This document shows positions 28,001-34,779 of a DNA stretch of 53,707 nucleotides, piece after piece; the stretch's first letter is position 1; every line of letters starts with the position of its first letter. Source of the stretch: Verrucomicrobiota bacterium (GTDB lineage Bacteria > Verrucomicrobiota > Verrucomicrobiia > Verrucomicrobiales > DEV007); NCBI GenBank assembly GCA_020630975.1, contig JAHDID010000041.1, positions 1 through 53,707 of the forward strand. The letters are read 5' to 3'. The notes under the pieces were generated by a model. It saw only the letters and a list, made by a program, of their open reading frames with translations. It did no database searches and was not told the origin of the DNA. A program made the translations under genes and the position numbers.

Positions 28001-29554
28001 GTGGGCGTAAAAGGTCGTCTATTCATCGGCGGCAGCGGCCTAGCTCTAGGCTACCTGAATGATCGACAACTCACCAGCCAACGCTTTGTCTCCAATCCTC
28101 TAGCAGACGATCCCGCCGCGCTACTCTATGACTCGGGCGACATATGTCGATGGAACACAGACGGCACTATCGAATTCTTTGGCCGCGTGGATCGTCAGGT
28201 AAAAATCAGAGGGTTTAGAATCGAGATCGGCGAAATCGAAGCCTGTTTGAACCGCATCGACGGAGTCGCCCATGCGGCCGTGAAAGTGTGCGAAGGCAAT
28301 GCCGCACAGAAGACACTTCTTGCCTTCATCCAACCTCAGGACCACTCGAATTTCGATCTCGGCGCACTGAGGGACAGCGCGGCAGCCGCCCTACCTAGCT
28401 ATATGGTGCCCGATCATTTCCGGATGATCAAGCAGATGCCATTAACCAAAAATGGCAAGATAGACCTACGTGCTCTCAGGGCACCCGATGAGGACAATCT
28501 CAGCACAAAGACTTCACGAGCGCCCAAGGGAGATATCGAGGAAAAGCTCGCCACCATCTGGTGTGATATCCTAGGTGTCAAAACCATTAGCGCCGAGCAG
28601 AATTTCTTCGAGAGCGGAGGACACTCCCTAGCTGGTTTGAAACTCTTCATGCTCATCAACAAAGAGTTCGATGTGGACCTGCCTCTCGCGACTCTCATTC
28701 AGGCACCGACCATCGCTTCGCTAGCAAAAAAGATTAAAAGCGCCGATCAAACAGAGGTGGCGCCTCCGATCGTAAAAGTCAGCGAGACCACCCAGGCCAG
28801 CGACACACCGCTATTCCTCATCCATAGCGGAAATGGCGGCACACTGATGTATCGTGATTTCTGCGATAAAATAGAAGGCTACCCAGAGATCCATACTGTG
28901 GAGTGCCCACTACTGACGAGTTCCGACCCAGATTTAGACTTTCAGTCAGTCACCGAAACTGCGGAATATTACCTAGAGAACATCCTCAAAATAGCTAATG
29001 GAAGATCATTCTCTTTAGGCGGATACTCTTTTGGCGGCATTGTTGCTGTAGAGATAGCTCGACTAGCCAGCCTAGCCGGCCATCAGCCTGAGTGCTTGTA
29101 CCTATTCGATTCCAACAATCCAGAAAATGAGGAATCCTACCGGAAGACATTTCAGGAGTGGGGCAATACCAACATTCGCATCCTCAACTCTCTAAAGCCA
29201 CTGGAGAAAGTCTACGCCATTTGGAAAGCTATCGAGAAGCGATTCGTGCTGCGCTACAATCGAGTCCGCCTGATGATGCAGGAGGATAAAAGTAATCTGA
29301 ATTTCAAGCTCCGCGGCTTTGCTCTCAACGAAAAGCACGGCAAGCTGATGACCTCTTTCAAGCCCCAAACCTACGAGGGCAAAACAATTCTCTATCGCGC
29401 ATACGCTTCGCGTTATGACTTCGATCAAGAAATGGGCTGGAAAGACGTGATCCCAAATCTAGAGGTCTACCAGATAGCTGGAGGCCATATCGATATCTTC
29501 GAGCCTGGCTACGTGGATATTCTGGCCGAAGAATTTAACCGACAATTCGATTGA
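19082..29554 (+). CDS. Hybrid NRPS-PKS megasynthase with integrated aminotransferase
   Basis: A 3490-residue assembly line. Domains by residue: A1 ~10-510 (TSGSTGVPK ~156, GYGPTENTTF, NGKVDRKALP); PCP1 ~520-595 (FFDIGASSIQ); KS ~607-1045 (ACSTSL, EAHGTAT, NVGH); AT ~1138-1480 (GHSIGE ~1232, malonyl-type HAFH ~1329); ACP ~1530-1600 (LGFDSL ~1558); Pro/Ala linker; class III aminotransferase ~1700-2135 (PLP lysine in CTYGKVIGGG ~1968); C ~2185-2620 (HHLVCDG ~2315); A2 ~2640-3130 (TSGSTGKPK ~2788); PCP2 ~3140-3215 (GGHSL ~3178); thioesterase ~3240-3490 (GYSFGG ~3314, AGGH). All catalytic motifs are intact. The specificity-code positions read DAFWLGGTFK (A1) and DALWLGGTFK (A2), valine-like. There is no KR, DH, ER or E domain, so the beta-ketone passes to the aminotransferase, as in iturin/mycosubtilin synthetases. 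Predicted scaffold: 3,4-diamino-5-methylhexanoyl-valine, linear or cyclised. The PPTase gene follows after 1 nt. Confidence 0.93.
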   Translation: MVQTKYSTVRLETVGDAFAAATKLYSHRTAVRCGEQTLTYSELDTLSDALAAELIRREVTVGDRVGVDCEKRLELAVALVAILKVGAAYVPFDPAYPQARLQQMADLAEIKLLLGDTSLPGTVPRIPFSKFPVSTDQQSLTVENTVTDESLAYIMFTSGSTGVPKAVAVPHRGILRLVIEPDYCQLSEEERILQHSPVAFDASTFEIWGALLNGGELVMHPSDHLSLQEIGQAIREYQITTMWLTAGLFHAMVDERPDDLLPLQQLLTGGDVVSPNHAKTILEKHRNLTLINGYGPTENTTFTCCHTITLDQLAAEPSAIPIGHPINGTDVFILDESDKPVEHGSMGQLCAAGGGLAIGYWNQSDLTDDAFFLAPWDSSIRLYRTGDQVRQTAENAPIEFFGRLDLEVKIRGFRIDLSEIESAVRKIDTIQQATVVAEATQSQADKTLIAYYVADHEIARDALTAALSSQLSDHEVPSVFHRLEELPLTPNGKVDRKALPKLSEILEKQTTDTPQATLSQTEQLLEQIFSDVLELEAVPSRANFFDIGASSIQIARIHDKIQSTGYPTLLLTDLFQYPTIEQLAAHLESAQADTNHSKADRQSRDNATTDIAIVGMAGRFPGAKDIDEFWQNLIDGKETITHFTAEELDYCHSDDPSTDPDALYIKSRGIVEDSDLFDAKHFGIAPKEAEELDPQHRLMLECAQTALEDAGIDPDRHDGRIGIFCGSSQNAYLLSNLCSEPGYGKKLAASYPTNHFNTILGNDKDFLPTRVAYKLNLNGPAVSVQCACSTSLVSVIEACDSLRSGHCDTALAGGVSLSFPQKRDYLYTPDGIASKDGHCRTFDADATGTVFGEGVGLVALRRLDDALADGDEIVAVIRGYAINNDGAGKTGFAAPSVNGQAQVVYEAQQAAGVSAEDIGYVEAHGTATPMGDPVEVAALSQAFAKTTDKKQFCSIGTGKTNVGHLDIAAGVTGLIKTALTVRHGQIPPLLHYTKSNPNIDFENSPFKPADTLTDWQPEGKAPRIAGVSAFGVGGTNAHMVVAQAADVAGPTFEKDTGHAYLFPLSASSPEALGQSVENIAKLAATDISVDSLSHTLQTGRRAYQYRTTIAAQNLAELAERTKNFKGKGTQAKTIREVIFMFPGQGSQHPGMAEDLYEKEAVFKQALDQCAEIIKSEIDVDLLSLLFPPADLREEMAEQLRSTHLAQPAIFSIEYALAQQWQHWGITPACMIGHSIGEFAAACIAGILSLPDALKLICTRGRLIVELPKGAMLSVRATREQVTPYLNDEINLAATNGAKSCVIAAPFEPMAALEARLSDDGIEHKRLHTSHAFHSSMMEPVVGEFQQAVASVELKAPTIPIYSTVLADWMTPETATSPAYWAAHLRHPVQFFESISALWEKSDHALLEVGPGNTLATLAGQNPDRKKAQACLATLPHPTSTESAQLHMRSTLGALWSHGLDLDWDLAEAKTAYPAKAKLPSYPFQRRSFYREPTNQIPGAPALPTAQAAPPVALPSVAPTPPAPASDPTVDITSRLCEAISDLSGISPDEITQDLTFLELGFDSLLLTQACREVQDLFGVKVSLKDLMNDLSSLELLSAHVAANTTIAPAVQPQPIAPVANAPLPAAGSQLAIDPNHPQVAYYLTPVSLAPNAALPTAPAPAAIPLPAAPAPAATTPSAKKPIRKVAPPQEPTARQQQHIDQLIERYTTKTAESKRLTQKYRKYHADPRTASGFQKVWKEMVYQIITNKSKGSRLLDVDGNEYIDILNGFGPGFLGHSPDFLVNAIEDQLHSGYEVGPNCLLALEAAELFSQVTGNERTSFVCTGSEAVAASMRLARTVTRRDKVVIFERDYHGNFDEVLVKGANQGNRIKSYPTAPGVPKQSTENMIVLPYGTDESLTIIREMADELAAVIIEPVQSRRPEFRPRDFVRQVREITHNCGALFVFDEVVTGFRFGPRGAQEYYGVEADLCTYGKVIGGGMPLGVVSGKAEYMDTFDGGMWQYGDASFPEQPVTFFAGTFVRHPLAMASVKTLLTYFKDQPPHFWQQINNKGDYLAGSVNDFFKANNVPIEMPNCGSLMFVRMGENQPLGNLFFYHLREKGVFLLEGFPSYLTAAHSDEDIEYVISAFKESAMEMQAGGFFPESDAYQNFDKPVLTGPPLLLSPQATPNDKKKPSAKQAPETTLSDISVATTEPQREILVAAQLGDGSSCAFNESASLRLEGSLNVTALKSAWSKVVARHDTMRATFTRDGLSMQIAPQVDIEVEEIDYTSEANPESSLQQLLHREAAKAYDLENGPLLRPKLVKLSTTLHYLVLDAHHLVCDGWSYNVIAEELAEYYNAACTQKAATLPNAKQYAEHATEWTLAKQRPDYEKQKGFWLNEFSSLPEPMDLPTDRPYPEERTYLGGTVTQKIGKDIYQGIKKAGAKQGCTLYSTLLSAYQLLLHRLCSQDDIVVCIPSAGQNDSANSDNLVGHCVNFLPLRSHYDCDGHYTDFLKESQEALLRATANRQFTFGDLLQNLELERDPRRMPILDAAFNVERMDYFADWKDLDVTFEPNAKTHVHYSLFMNIVESSEGLRIDVDYNADILDEATVTRWMGYFENLLTQLCDQTQVLQSDLRLMSSEEEESVLHSWNPPTIEPRYQTIPEAFAEQLKVSPNAVALSHYGKTYSYADLDLQSQSVAAFLLSLGVKPGDKVGIISDRSFAVVATILGILRVGAAYVPIDQSYPEERKQLIAKDAQIDVILVGESESPQAENLTASVHQISDALAYSDSQTFADHHGSAEDPAYIMYTSGSTGKPKGVVVPHRGVLRLVIDADFIDFGPSETFLLSAPITFDASTLELWGPLLNGGTLAILKPGQCNLEDYAAAIQEMGVTTLWLTAGLFSLIADETPDTLRPLRQLLAGGDVLPTDSVRKALAALDTDAKLINGYGPTENTTFTTCHHIQEADLDRTSIPIGKPINGTQCYLLDDQMRPVPVGVKGRLFIGGSGLALGYLNDRQLTSQRFVSNPLADDPAALLYDSGDICRWNTDGTIEFFGRVDRQVKIRGFRIEIGEIEACLNRIDGVAHAAVKVCEGNAAQKTLLAFIQPQDHSNFDLGALRDSAAAALPSYMVPDHFRMIKQMPLTKNGKIDLRALRAPDEDNLSTKTSRAPKGDIEEKLATIWCDILGVKTISAEQNFFESGGHSLAGLKLFMLINKEFDVDLPLATLIQAPTIASLAKKIKSADQTEVAPPIVKVSETTQASDTPLFLIHSGNGGTLMYRDFCDKIEGYPEIHTVECPLLTSSDPDLDFQSVTETAEYYLENILKIANGRSFSLGGYSFGGIVAVEIARLASLAGHQPECLYLFDSNNPENEESYRKTFQEWGNTNIRILNSLKPLEKVYAIWKAIEKRFVLRYNRVRLMMQEDKSNLNFKLRGFALNEKHGKLMTSFKPQTYEGKTILYRAYASRYDFDQEMGWKDVIPNLEVYQIAGGHIDIFEPGYVDILAEEFNRQFD

Positions 29555-29555
29555 T

Positions 29556-30218
29556 ATGGCAATCATCAAGATAGCCATCAGAGCCATCGGCGACGATACC
29601 GATATCGAGCTGGATCAGGCCAGCACCTTGCTCTCGACCAGAGAGCAAGACCGGGCCGACAGCTTTCATTTCGCACGCGACCGCGATAGGTATATTCGAG
29701 GTCGGGCTTTACTCAGATCTCTAGCTGGCAGTCTCTCCGATACAGTGCCGAGCGAGTTATTGATCGAAACGGAAGAAAAGGGCAAACCTTTCTTCAAAAA
29801 TCTAGATTTAGCTTTCAACCTGTCTCACTCGGCCGACCTGGCCTTCTTCGCCTTTTCAGAAACACCGCTCTCGATTGGCGCAGACATCGAGCTCCTCGAC
29901 CGAACTATCGATATCGATGGACTCAGCAAGCACTACTTCACTCAGAATGAACAACGGCAGTTGCAACGCCTGAGTTCCAGTGACCAGCGCAGACTTTTCT
30001 TTAGAATATGGACCGCTAAAGAAGCCCGAATGAAGATCTATGGAGACGGCCTGCATTTGCCGCCAGACTCGATAGATGTTGAATTCGAGCACCAGATCCC
30101 GACCGGCTTTCGAAAGCCGGCACCCGACGATCTACCGCTTCTGTCTCTCGACTTCACCGACAGAAACGCCGTCGCTGCCGTGACCGCGGACCAACCATTC
30201 ACCACTCAAACATTTTGA
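29556..30218 (+). CDS. Sfp-type 4'-phosphopantetheinyl transferase
   Basis: A 220-residue enzyme that attaches the phosphopantetheine arm from CoA to the serine of carrier domains. Visible motifs are FNLSHSADLAFF, IGADIELLDR (metal-binding Asp and Glu) and FFRIWTAKEARMKIYGDGL, the Sfp/EntD signature. It begins one base after the megasynthase stop, so it is co-translated with its client, and it should activate both PCPs and the ACP. Its stop overlaps the possible TTG start of the flippase gene. Confidence 0.93.
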   Translation: MAIIKIAIRAIGDDTDIELDQASTLLSTREQDRADSFHFARDRDRYIRGRALLRSLAGSLSDTVPSELLIETEEKGKPFFKNLDLAFNLSHSADLAFFAFSETPLSIGADIELLDRTIDIDGLSKHYFTQNEQRQLQRLSSSDQRRLFFRIWTAKEARMKIYGDGLHLPPDSIDVEFEHQIPTGFRKPAPDDLPLLSLDFTDRNAVAAVTADQPFTTQTF

Positions 30219-31528
30219 CCACCCGCTCCCCAGCCATGCCTCCGATATTCGAAAAATTCGAGATCTACTACAGGAGGCTACTCCCATTGATAGAGCCTCT
30301 ACTACCCTCTGGGCTGAGACTCACCAGCGCAGGGATTCAGTTCATCTCCACTATCATCGTAGCACACATGCTGGGAGATTCCGGTGCAGCCGATTTCTTC
30401 TTCTGGTCTGCGATCCTCATCGCGGCCGCACCTATGGCAAACTTTGGTACCGACCAGCTGGTCTTGCGAGAGCTACCTAGGCAGAGAGATGCCGCGTCTC
30501 TCAGTGCCTACCTGCGTGTGACCCGAGTCATCACAGTCGTATTGGGATTTTGCCTGGGGCTATGCTTCATGGCCTATGCCACCATCAGCGATGGCTGGCA
30601 GAACTGGCACCTCCTACTACCCATAGCCTCGATCGCCATCGCCACAGTCATCCTGAACGGCGAATCCCTGAAAGGCGTATCCCGCCCGATGCAGGGCGTA
30701 CTCTACGGCCATTTTCTGCCGACTAGTGTGTTTTGTCTCTGCCTACTTACCTTTGGCTGGAAGCTCAATGATGTCGGTGTGCTGTGCCTGTTTATCGGCT
30801 CATTTGTTCTAGGTGCTTTGTCGCTACGCTTTGCGGCAGATCAGCCGGTACTCTCGCGCTCACAGATCGGCATCCCCGATATGGCCTTGCTCCGCAAAGT
30901 ACGTACCGAGGGGCTCTCACTATTTCTCAGCTGCTTGACGACGTCGCTCACATTTATGCTGCCCATAGTGGCGCTAAAAGCGTTCACTCCAGACTCTGAG
31001 GTGTCTTATGTGACCACAGCTTTTCGACTCAGCGTACTCACCATTGTACTCTCGACTGCGATCCACAGCGTCTTTGCCCCAAAACTCTCGCATGCCGCAG
31101 AGTCCGGTGATCACAAAAAGCTGTTTCAGCTATACCGGACTACAGCCTGTCTCGCACTACTAGCTCTAGGCGCGCCGATGGTATTCTGCATAGCCTTTCC
31201 CGAGATGGTGATGGGTATCTTTGGCGATAGCTTCCGCGAGGGAAAAGAAGTCCTGAGGATGTTCTTCATCGTCAATCTAGTCTCACTCCTGCTAGGCCCG
31301 GTGGTGATGCTGTCTATCATGGTGGGTAAAAGCGCCCTTCTAGCGAAAACCGGAGTCGTAAAACTCATCCTAGCGATTGGCTGCTCATTCCTACTGGTTC
31401 CAAAAATCGGCGGTATCGGCGTGCCTATCACACTAGGGATCGCCTATATCACCGAAGAGCTCATCGCCCTAGCGATTATCCTCAAGTCTTGTTTCGGAAA
31501 AGAAAAGAAACCTCCAGCCACAACATAA
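30215..31528 (+). CDS. MOP-superfamily flippase/exporter
   Basis: A 437-residue polytopic protein with about 12 membrane segments, resembling Wzx/MurJ-type polysaccharide-biosynthesis flippases: early segments include LRLTSAGIQFISTIIVAHMLG and FFWSAILIAAAPMANFGTDQLVLREL, and late ones LVSLLLGPVVMLSIMVGK and IGCSFLLVPKIGGIGVPITLGIAYI. The frame opens with TTG at 30215, overlapping the PPTase stop; ATG at 30236 is an alternative that starts MPPIFEKFE. Its position makes it the likely exporter of the peptide-polyketide, comparable in idea to the MATE exporter of colibactin. A role in glycan transport is the alternative. Confidence 0.82.
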   Translation: MTTRSPAMPPIFEKFEIYYRRLLPLIEPLLPSGLRLTSAGIQFISTIIVAHMLGDSGAADFFFWSAILIAAAPMANFGTDQLVLRELPRQRDAASLSAYLRVTRVITVVLGFCLGLCFMAYATISDGWQNWHLLLPIASIAIATVILNGESLKGVSRPMQGVLYGHFLPTSVFCLCLLTFGWKLNDVGVLCLFIGSFVLGALSLRFAADQPVLSRSQIGIPDMALLRKVRTEGLSLFLSCLTTSLTFMLPIVALKAFTPDSEVSYVTTAFRLSVLTIVLSTAIHSVFAPKLSHAAESGDHKKLFQLYRTTACLALLALGAPMVFCIAFPEMVMGIFGDSFREGKEVLRMFFIVNLVSLLLGPVVMLSIMVGKSALLAKTGVVKLILAIGCSFLLVPKIGGIGVPITLGIAYITEELIALAIILKSCFGKEKKPPATT

Positions 31529-31616
31529 CCCCAAGAAAACCAGCGACTTCTTCGTTTATAAAGTCGGGTTATGGGCTGCCAATATTACAGCCTAAACTCC
31601 CTCCCCCTACCTCGAA

Positions 31617-32264
31617 ATGCCTGACACAAACTTTAGCTCCAAGAGCAGCAGGGTATCACTCTGCCTGCTGATCGCCTGCATGGGCGTTTCTTGCCAATTC
31701 TTCCAAAAGCAATCGCTGCCGGAACAGGACGCTCATGCCGCGGCGAAACAACCTATCAGCCCCCGACAAAAAGCTTACCAACCACCAAAGTCCAAAACGA
31801 GCTCTGCTACCCCCAAACCAAAGCCCAAACCAACCCCCAGCCCAACGGTAAAAGAGCGCCCCATCGATACCGACCGCCCCCTAGCCAACGTCACGGAAAC
31901 ACCAGAAAGTATCCCAGAGCCTCCTGTCGCCAATTCTTCAGTCTGGATCCGCGAAGACAACGCCAACCGCATCATCGATGCCGACGGATCGAGTGTGACC
32001 ATCAGCGGGGATGACGGACTAATCCTGATCACTGGAGCTTGTGACAGCCTGACGATCTCAGGCTCTCGGAATCAAGTGCAGTGCGATACCGTAGAGAATA
32101 TCGATATCTCCGGCAATGGTAACACCCTCGCAGCCGCTTCACTCGGCGGCGGAGTGCTATCTGGTGACAACAATAAGGTCAACTGGAGCCAAGGCCTAGA
32201 CGGTCTGCCACCTGTGGTGGAGTCACTAGGCGCTAGCAATCGAGTCGATCGCCAGCAGCAGTAA
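31617..32264 (+). CDS. DUF3060-like putative lipoprotein
   Basis: A 215-residue exported protein. The hydrophobic N-terminus contains LIAC, which fits a lipobox, so it may be a lipoprotein. Residues ~45-110 are a Lys/Pro/Ser-rich extended linker. The C-terminal ~105 residues hold repeated short strands of the DUF3060 type: ADGSSVTISGDDGLILITG, DSLTISGSRNQVQC, NIDISGNGNTLAAA and VLSGDNNKVNW, which would stack as a small beta-solenoid. Function is unknown. It is 88 nt after the flippase, so it may or may not belong to that operon. It converges on the response regulator gene with an 11-nt gap. Confidence 0.7.
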   Translation: MPDTNFSSKSSRVSLCLLIACMGVSCQFFQKQSLPEQDAHAAAKQPISPRQKAYQPPKSKTSSATPKPKPKPTPSPTVKERPIDTDRPLANVTETPESIPEPPVANSSVWIREDNANRIIDADGSSVTISGDDGLILITGACDSLTISGSRNQVQCDTVENIDISGNGNTLAAASLGGGVLSGDNNKVNWSQGLDGLPPVVESLGASNRVDRQQQ

Positions 32265-32275
32265 ACCGAGCTATT

Positions 32276-32959
32276 CTACCCTTTCGGAAGCAACCCTTCC
32301 TTCAGAGCCTTAGCCACTGCACCAGTCATGGTATTGACGTGCAGCTTGCTGTAGATGCCACGGATGTGCTTGTCCACCGTGTGAAAACTCAGATCCAACT
32401 GATCGGCGATCTCCTTCTTGGTCAGTCCCTCGACCATCTGCTCGAGCACCTCCTTTTCACGATCCGTCAGCCCATAGTCGCGGCTCTGAGGCGCTAGCTG
32501 GCTGAACATATCGAGCACTCGACGTGCGATCTGCGCATTGATCGGAGCACCTCCCTCGAGAGTCTCGCGGATCGCTGCAGGGATCTCGTTCATATTCGAA
32601 GTCTTTAACAGATAACCCGAAGCACCGGCGCAAATCGCGCTGAACACCTTCTCATTGTCATCGAAAACAGAGAACACCAAAATCTCGATATCCGGCAGAG
32701 CCGTCTTGATCCGACGGATACCCTCGATACCGCTCATACCGGGCAGCTGAATGTCGAAGAGCATCACATCCGGCCTCTCACCAGCCACTAGGGCCTCGAT
32801 AGCATCCTCACAGCGCTCATACTTGTGAGTACACTCCATGTCCTTCTGCCGACTTAAGACTCGAGCCACTGTATTGCGCAGGGTCTCGTTATCCTCTACC
32901 ACCCAGACTTGGGTAGGAGATTTGCTGGATTCGTCGGTGGGCTCTTTCTTCTCGCTCAT
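32276..32959 (-). CDS. NarL/FixJ-family response regulator
   Basis: A 227-residue two-component regulator. The start at 32959 (MSEKKEPTDE) is preferred because the longer frame to 33085 would translate the paired 15-bp repeat. The receiver domain (~18-140) has the acidic pair VVEDNE, the phosphoacceptor Asp in MLFDIQLPGMSG, a Ser in the VFSVFDD switch and Lys in YLLKTSN. The LuxR-type helix-turn-helix (~160-225) contains LTDREKEVLEQMVEGLTKKEIADQL and FHTVDKHIRGIYSKL. No sensor kinase is adjacent. A pair of 15-bp repeats lies ~100 bp upstream. Confidence 0.9.
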   Translation of the reverse strand: MSEKKEPTDESSKSPTQVWVVEDNETLRNTVARVLSRQKDMECTHKYERCEDAIEALVAGERPDVMLFDIQLPGMSGIEGIRRIKTALPDIEILVFSVFDDNEKVFSAICAGASGYLLKTSNMNEIPAAIRETLEGGAPINAQIARRVLDMFSQLAPQSRDYGLTDREKEVLEQMVEGLTKKEIADQLDLSFHTVDKHIRGIYSKLHVNTMTGAVAKALKEGLLPKG

Positions 32960-33060
32960 CTTATTCGTTCTGGTGGCTATAGCGGACTTCTTTAGGTTAA
33001 TCGCTTCCTCAGCTATTTCACGCGAAAGTCGTCCAAATTGAATAGCGTCTTCCCCCCAAT

Positions 33061-33096
33061 TCAATAGGGTACAATTTTCATTCAATAGGGTACAAT
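33061..33096. repeat. Paired 15-bp element with 21-bp period (copy 2)
   Basis: TTCAATAGGGTACAA at 33061-33075 and again at 33082-33096, 21 bp apart. It lies between the divergent response regulator (start 32959) and small basic protein (start 33250) genes. Confidence 0.88.
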
Positions 33097-33249
33097 GTCA
33101 CTGAACCAGAGATCAACAGCCTCTCAAGCGGCACATATCTGGGATATTACCTCAAATTCTCCGCTCATATCCCCTTGCAAAAGCAGCAAGCTCGGATAGA
33201 ATCCCCGCTCAAAAGTTTTTAAAAACTCCAACCTATTTACCGAAAAGTC

Positions 33250-33405
33250 ATGTCACAGCATCCTACTTTGAAGAAATCTAGTTCGATCGGCGCCAAAAAG
33301 AGCGTGCTGAAGCGCTATGACAGAATCAAGCTGCTCAAGGCTCGCGGTGAGTGGAAAGAAGGCATGAGCCCTATCGGCCTGCCAAAAACTAAGCCAGACG
33401 CGTAA
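33250..33405 (+). CDS. Small basic protein (Verrucomicrobia/Chlamydiae type)
   Basis: A 51-residue Lys/Arg-rich protein, starting MSQHPTLKKSSSIGAKKSVLK and ending LPKTKPDA. Segments VLKRYDRIKLLKARGEWKEG and GLPKTKPDA match my recollection of the 'small basic protein' family found in Verrucomicrobia and Chlamydiae. The composition suggests RNA or ribosome binding. It is followed after 40 nt by an rRNA pseudouridine synthase and then a 2H phosphoesterase on the same strand, which supports an RNA-related role (inference). The function is not established. Confidence 0.8.
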   Translation: MSQHPTLKKSSSIGAKKSVLKRYDRIKLLKARGEWKEGMSPIGLPKTKPDA

Positions 33406-33445
33406 GCTCTGGCTAGGCATCTACTAGCCCCTGTCGATACGACTC

Positions 33446-34213
33446 ATGGCACGCGATTCTGCGGACGGAGGCGTTCGGCTTAATAAGTTTCTGGCTCAGT
33501 GTGGAGTCGGATCTCGTCGTGGTTGCGAGGAATACATCACCAAAGGTCTCGTAGAGATCAACGGCCAGATCGTGACTAGTCTCGGCACCAAGGTGCAACC
33601 TGGTGATCATGTACGCTTCGATGGCAAGCTGCTGCGCCAGGAGAATGAGCTGACGCTGCTCTTTCACAAGCCCGACGACTGCCTTTGCACCAAAAACGAT
33701 CCGCAAGGACGCCGGACGATCTATGATGTGCTACCGGCTAAGTTCAGCAAGCTTAACTACATCGGCCGTCTCGACTATCACAGCACCGGTTTGATCCTGC
33801 TGACCAACTCCGGCGAGCTGAATGAGAAGCTGACTCACCCCCGCTACCATGTGGAGAAAGAATACCACGTGCAGCTAGACCGAGCTTTTGATCCAGAGCT
33901 AGCCACCAAGCTACTCGAGGGATTTCGCTTTGAGGAAGGCCATGCCAAAGCCGACCGAGTCGAGATCGTCGCTCGCAAACGAGTCAACCTCGTGCTGACT
34001 CAAGGCTACAATCGGCAGATCCGCCGAATGTTTAACAAGCTCGACTACAAGGTGAAAACCCTAGAGCGCTTTCGCATCGGCTCGCTAGTCGATTACGATC
34101 TCGATGAGGGCAAATACCGAGTGGTAGACAGCCGCATGATGGCTGCCGCCACCACCAATCCGCCGCCTCCCACCGAGGAGCAGCGCCCCAATAGGCGGAA
34201 ACGCCACCGCTAA
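33446..34213 (+). CDS. RsuA/RluB-family rRNA pseudouridine synthase
   Basis: A 255-residue enzyme. An S4 domain covers ~11-60 (VRLNKFLAQCGVGSRRGCEEYI). The catalytic domain has the family signature GRLDYHSTGLILLTNSGEL with the catalytic Asp, and later LTQGYNRQIRRMFNKLDYKV. Length and motifs fit the RluB/RluE/RsuA group; which rRNA position is modified cannot be read from sequence. The C-terminus is a basic, Pro-rich tail. It is probably co-transcribed with the small basic protein upstream and the 2H phosphoesterase, which starts 2 nt after its stop. Confidence 0.92.
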   Translation: MARDSADGGVRLNKFLAQCGVGSRRGCEEYITKGLVEINGQIVTSLGTKVQPGDHVRFDGKLLRQENELTLLFHKPDDCLCTKNDPQGRRTIYDVLPAKFSKLNYIGRLDYHSTGLILLTNSGELNEKLTHPRYHVEKEYHVQLDRAFDPELATKLLEGFRFEEGHAKADRVEIVARKRVNLVLTQGYNRQIRRMFNKLDYKVKTLERFRIGSLVDYDLDEGKYRVVDSRMMAAATTNPPPPTEEQRPNRRKRHR

Positions 34214-34215
34214 CG

Positions 34216-34779
34216 ATGGCTGGCGACCCACAGCAGCCTCATCGCTACTACTCCGTAGAGCTGCCACTCTCAGCCGAGTCGAAGACCCGATTGCGCGAAA
34301 AACTGTGTGAAGTCGAGGGTCCATGGCAGAGCGAGGCCGACTTTCGGCCACATCTGAGCTTCGCCGTCATCCGCGAGCTCGTACCAGACGTCGATCAGCT
34401 CCGAGACATCGTATCGACTCTAGCTCAGGAGCAGGCCGCCTTTCACATTCAGGTGTCTGCGATGGGTGTCTTTCCTGGACGCCGCCCAGTATTCACCCTC
34501 ACCCCCGCCTGGCACAGTCGCCTCCTCGAGGTCCACCATTGGCTATCCGATCGATTTTCAGAAGCCGGAATTACACCGATCCCCTACTACCAGCGCGATC
34601 ACTGGTCGCCCCACATCACCATCACCATGGGCCGCCCCAGACGCGAAGTGGCAGCCGCTATGGAAGGGTTATCTCGCGTGTGGTGGCCGGGCGAGTACTG
34701 CCTAGATCAGGTCGAGCTGGTCGAGTTTCACCCTGCTAGAAAGCTGCTACAGCTGCCGCTGGTAGGTAATGATGATTGA
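34216..34779 (+). CDS. 2'-5' RNA ligase family protein (2H phosphoesterase)
   Basis: A 187-residue protein of the LigT/ThpR type. The two tetrapeptide motifs of 2H phosphoesterases are present: HLSF in FRPHLSFAVIREL and HITI in WSPHITITMG. RNA 2',3'-cyclic phosphodiesterase activity is the best-established reaction of this group. The start is 2 nt after the pseudouridine synthase stop, indicating an operon. Confidence 0.82.
   Translation: MAGDPQQPHRYYSVELPLSAESKTRLREKLCEVEGPWQSEADFRPHLSFAVIRELVPDVDQLRDIVSTLAQEQAAFHIQVSAMGVFPGRRPVFTLTPAWHSRLLEVHHWLSDRFSEAGITPIPYYQRDHWSPHITITMGRPRREVAAAMEGLSRVWWPGEYCLDQVELVEFHPARKLLQLPLVGNDD

Noticed and set aside
32960-33085. N-terminal extension of the response regulator
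   Set aside because: The extra 42 residues would be translated from the paired 15-bp repeat and do not resemble receiver-domain leaders; the ATG at 32959 is a better start.
33214-33227. Palindrome AGTTTTTAAAAACT upstream of the small basic protein
   Set aside because: A short A/T palindrome is easily produced by chance and no second copy or context supports an operator.
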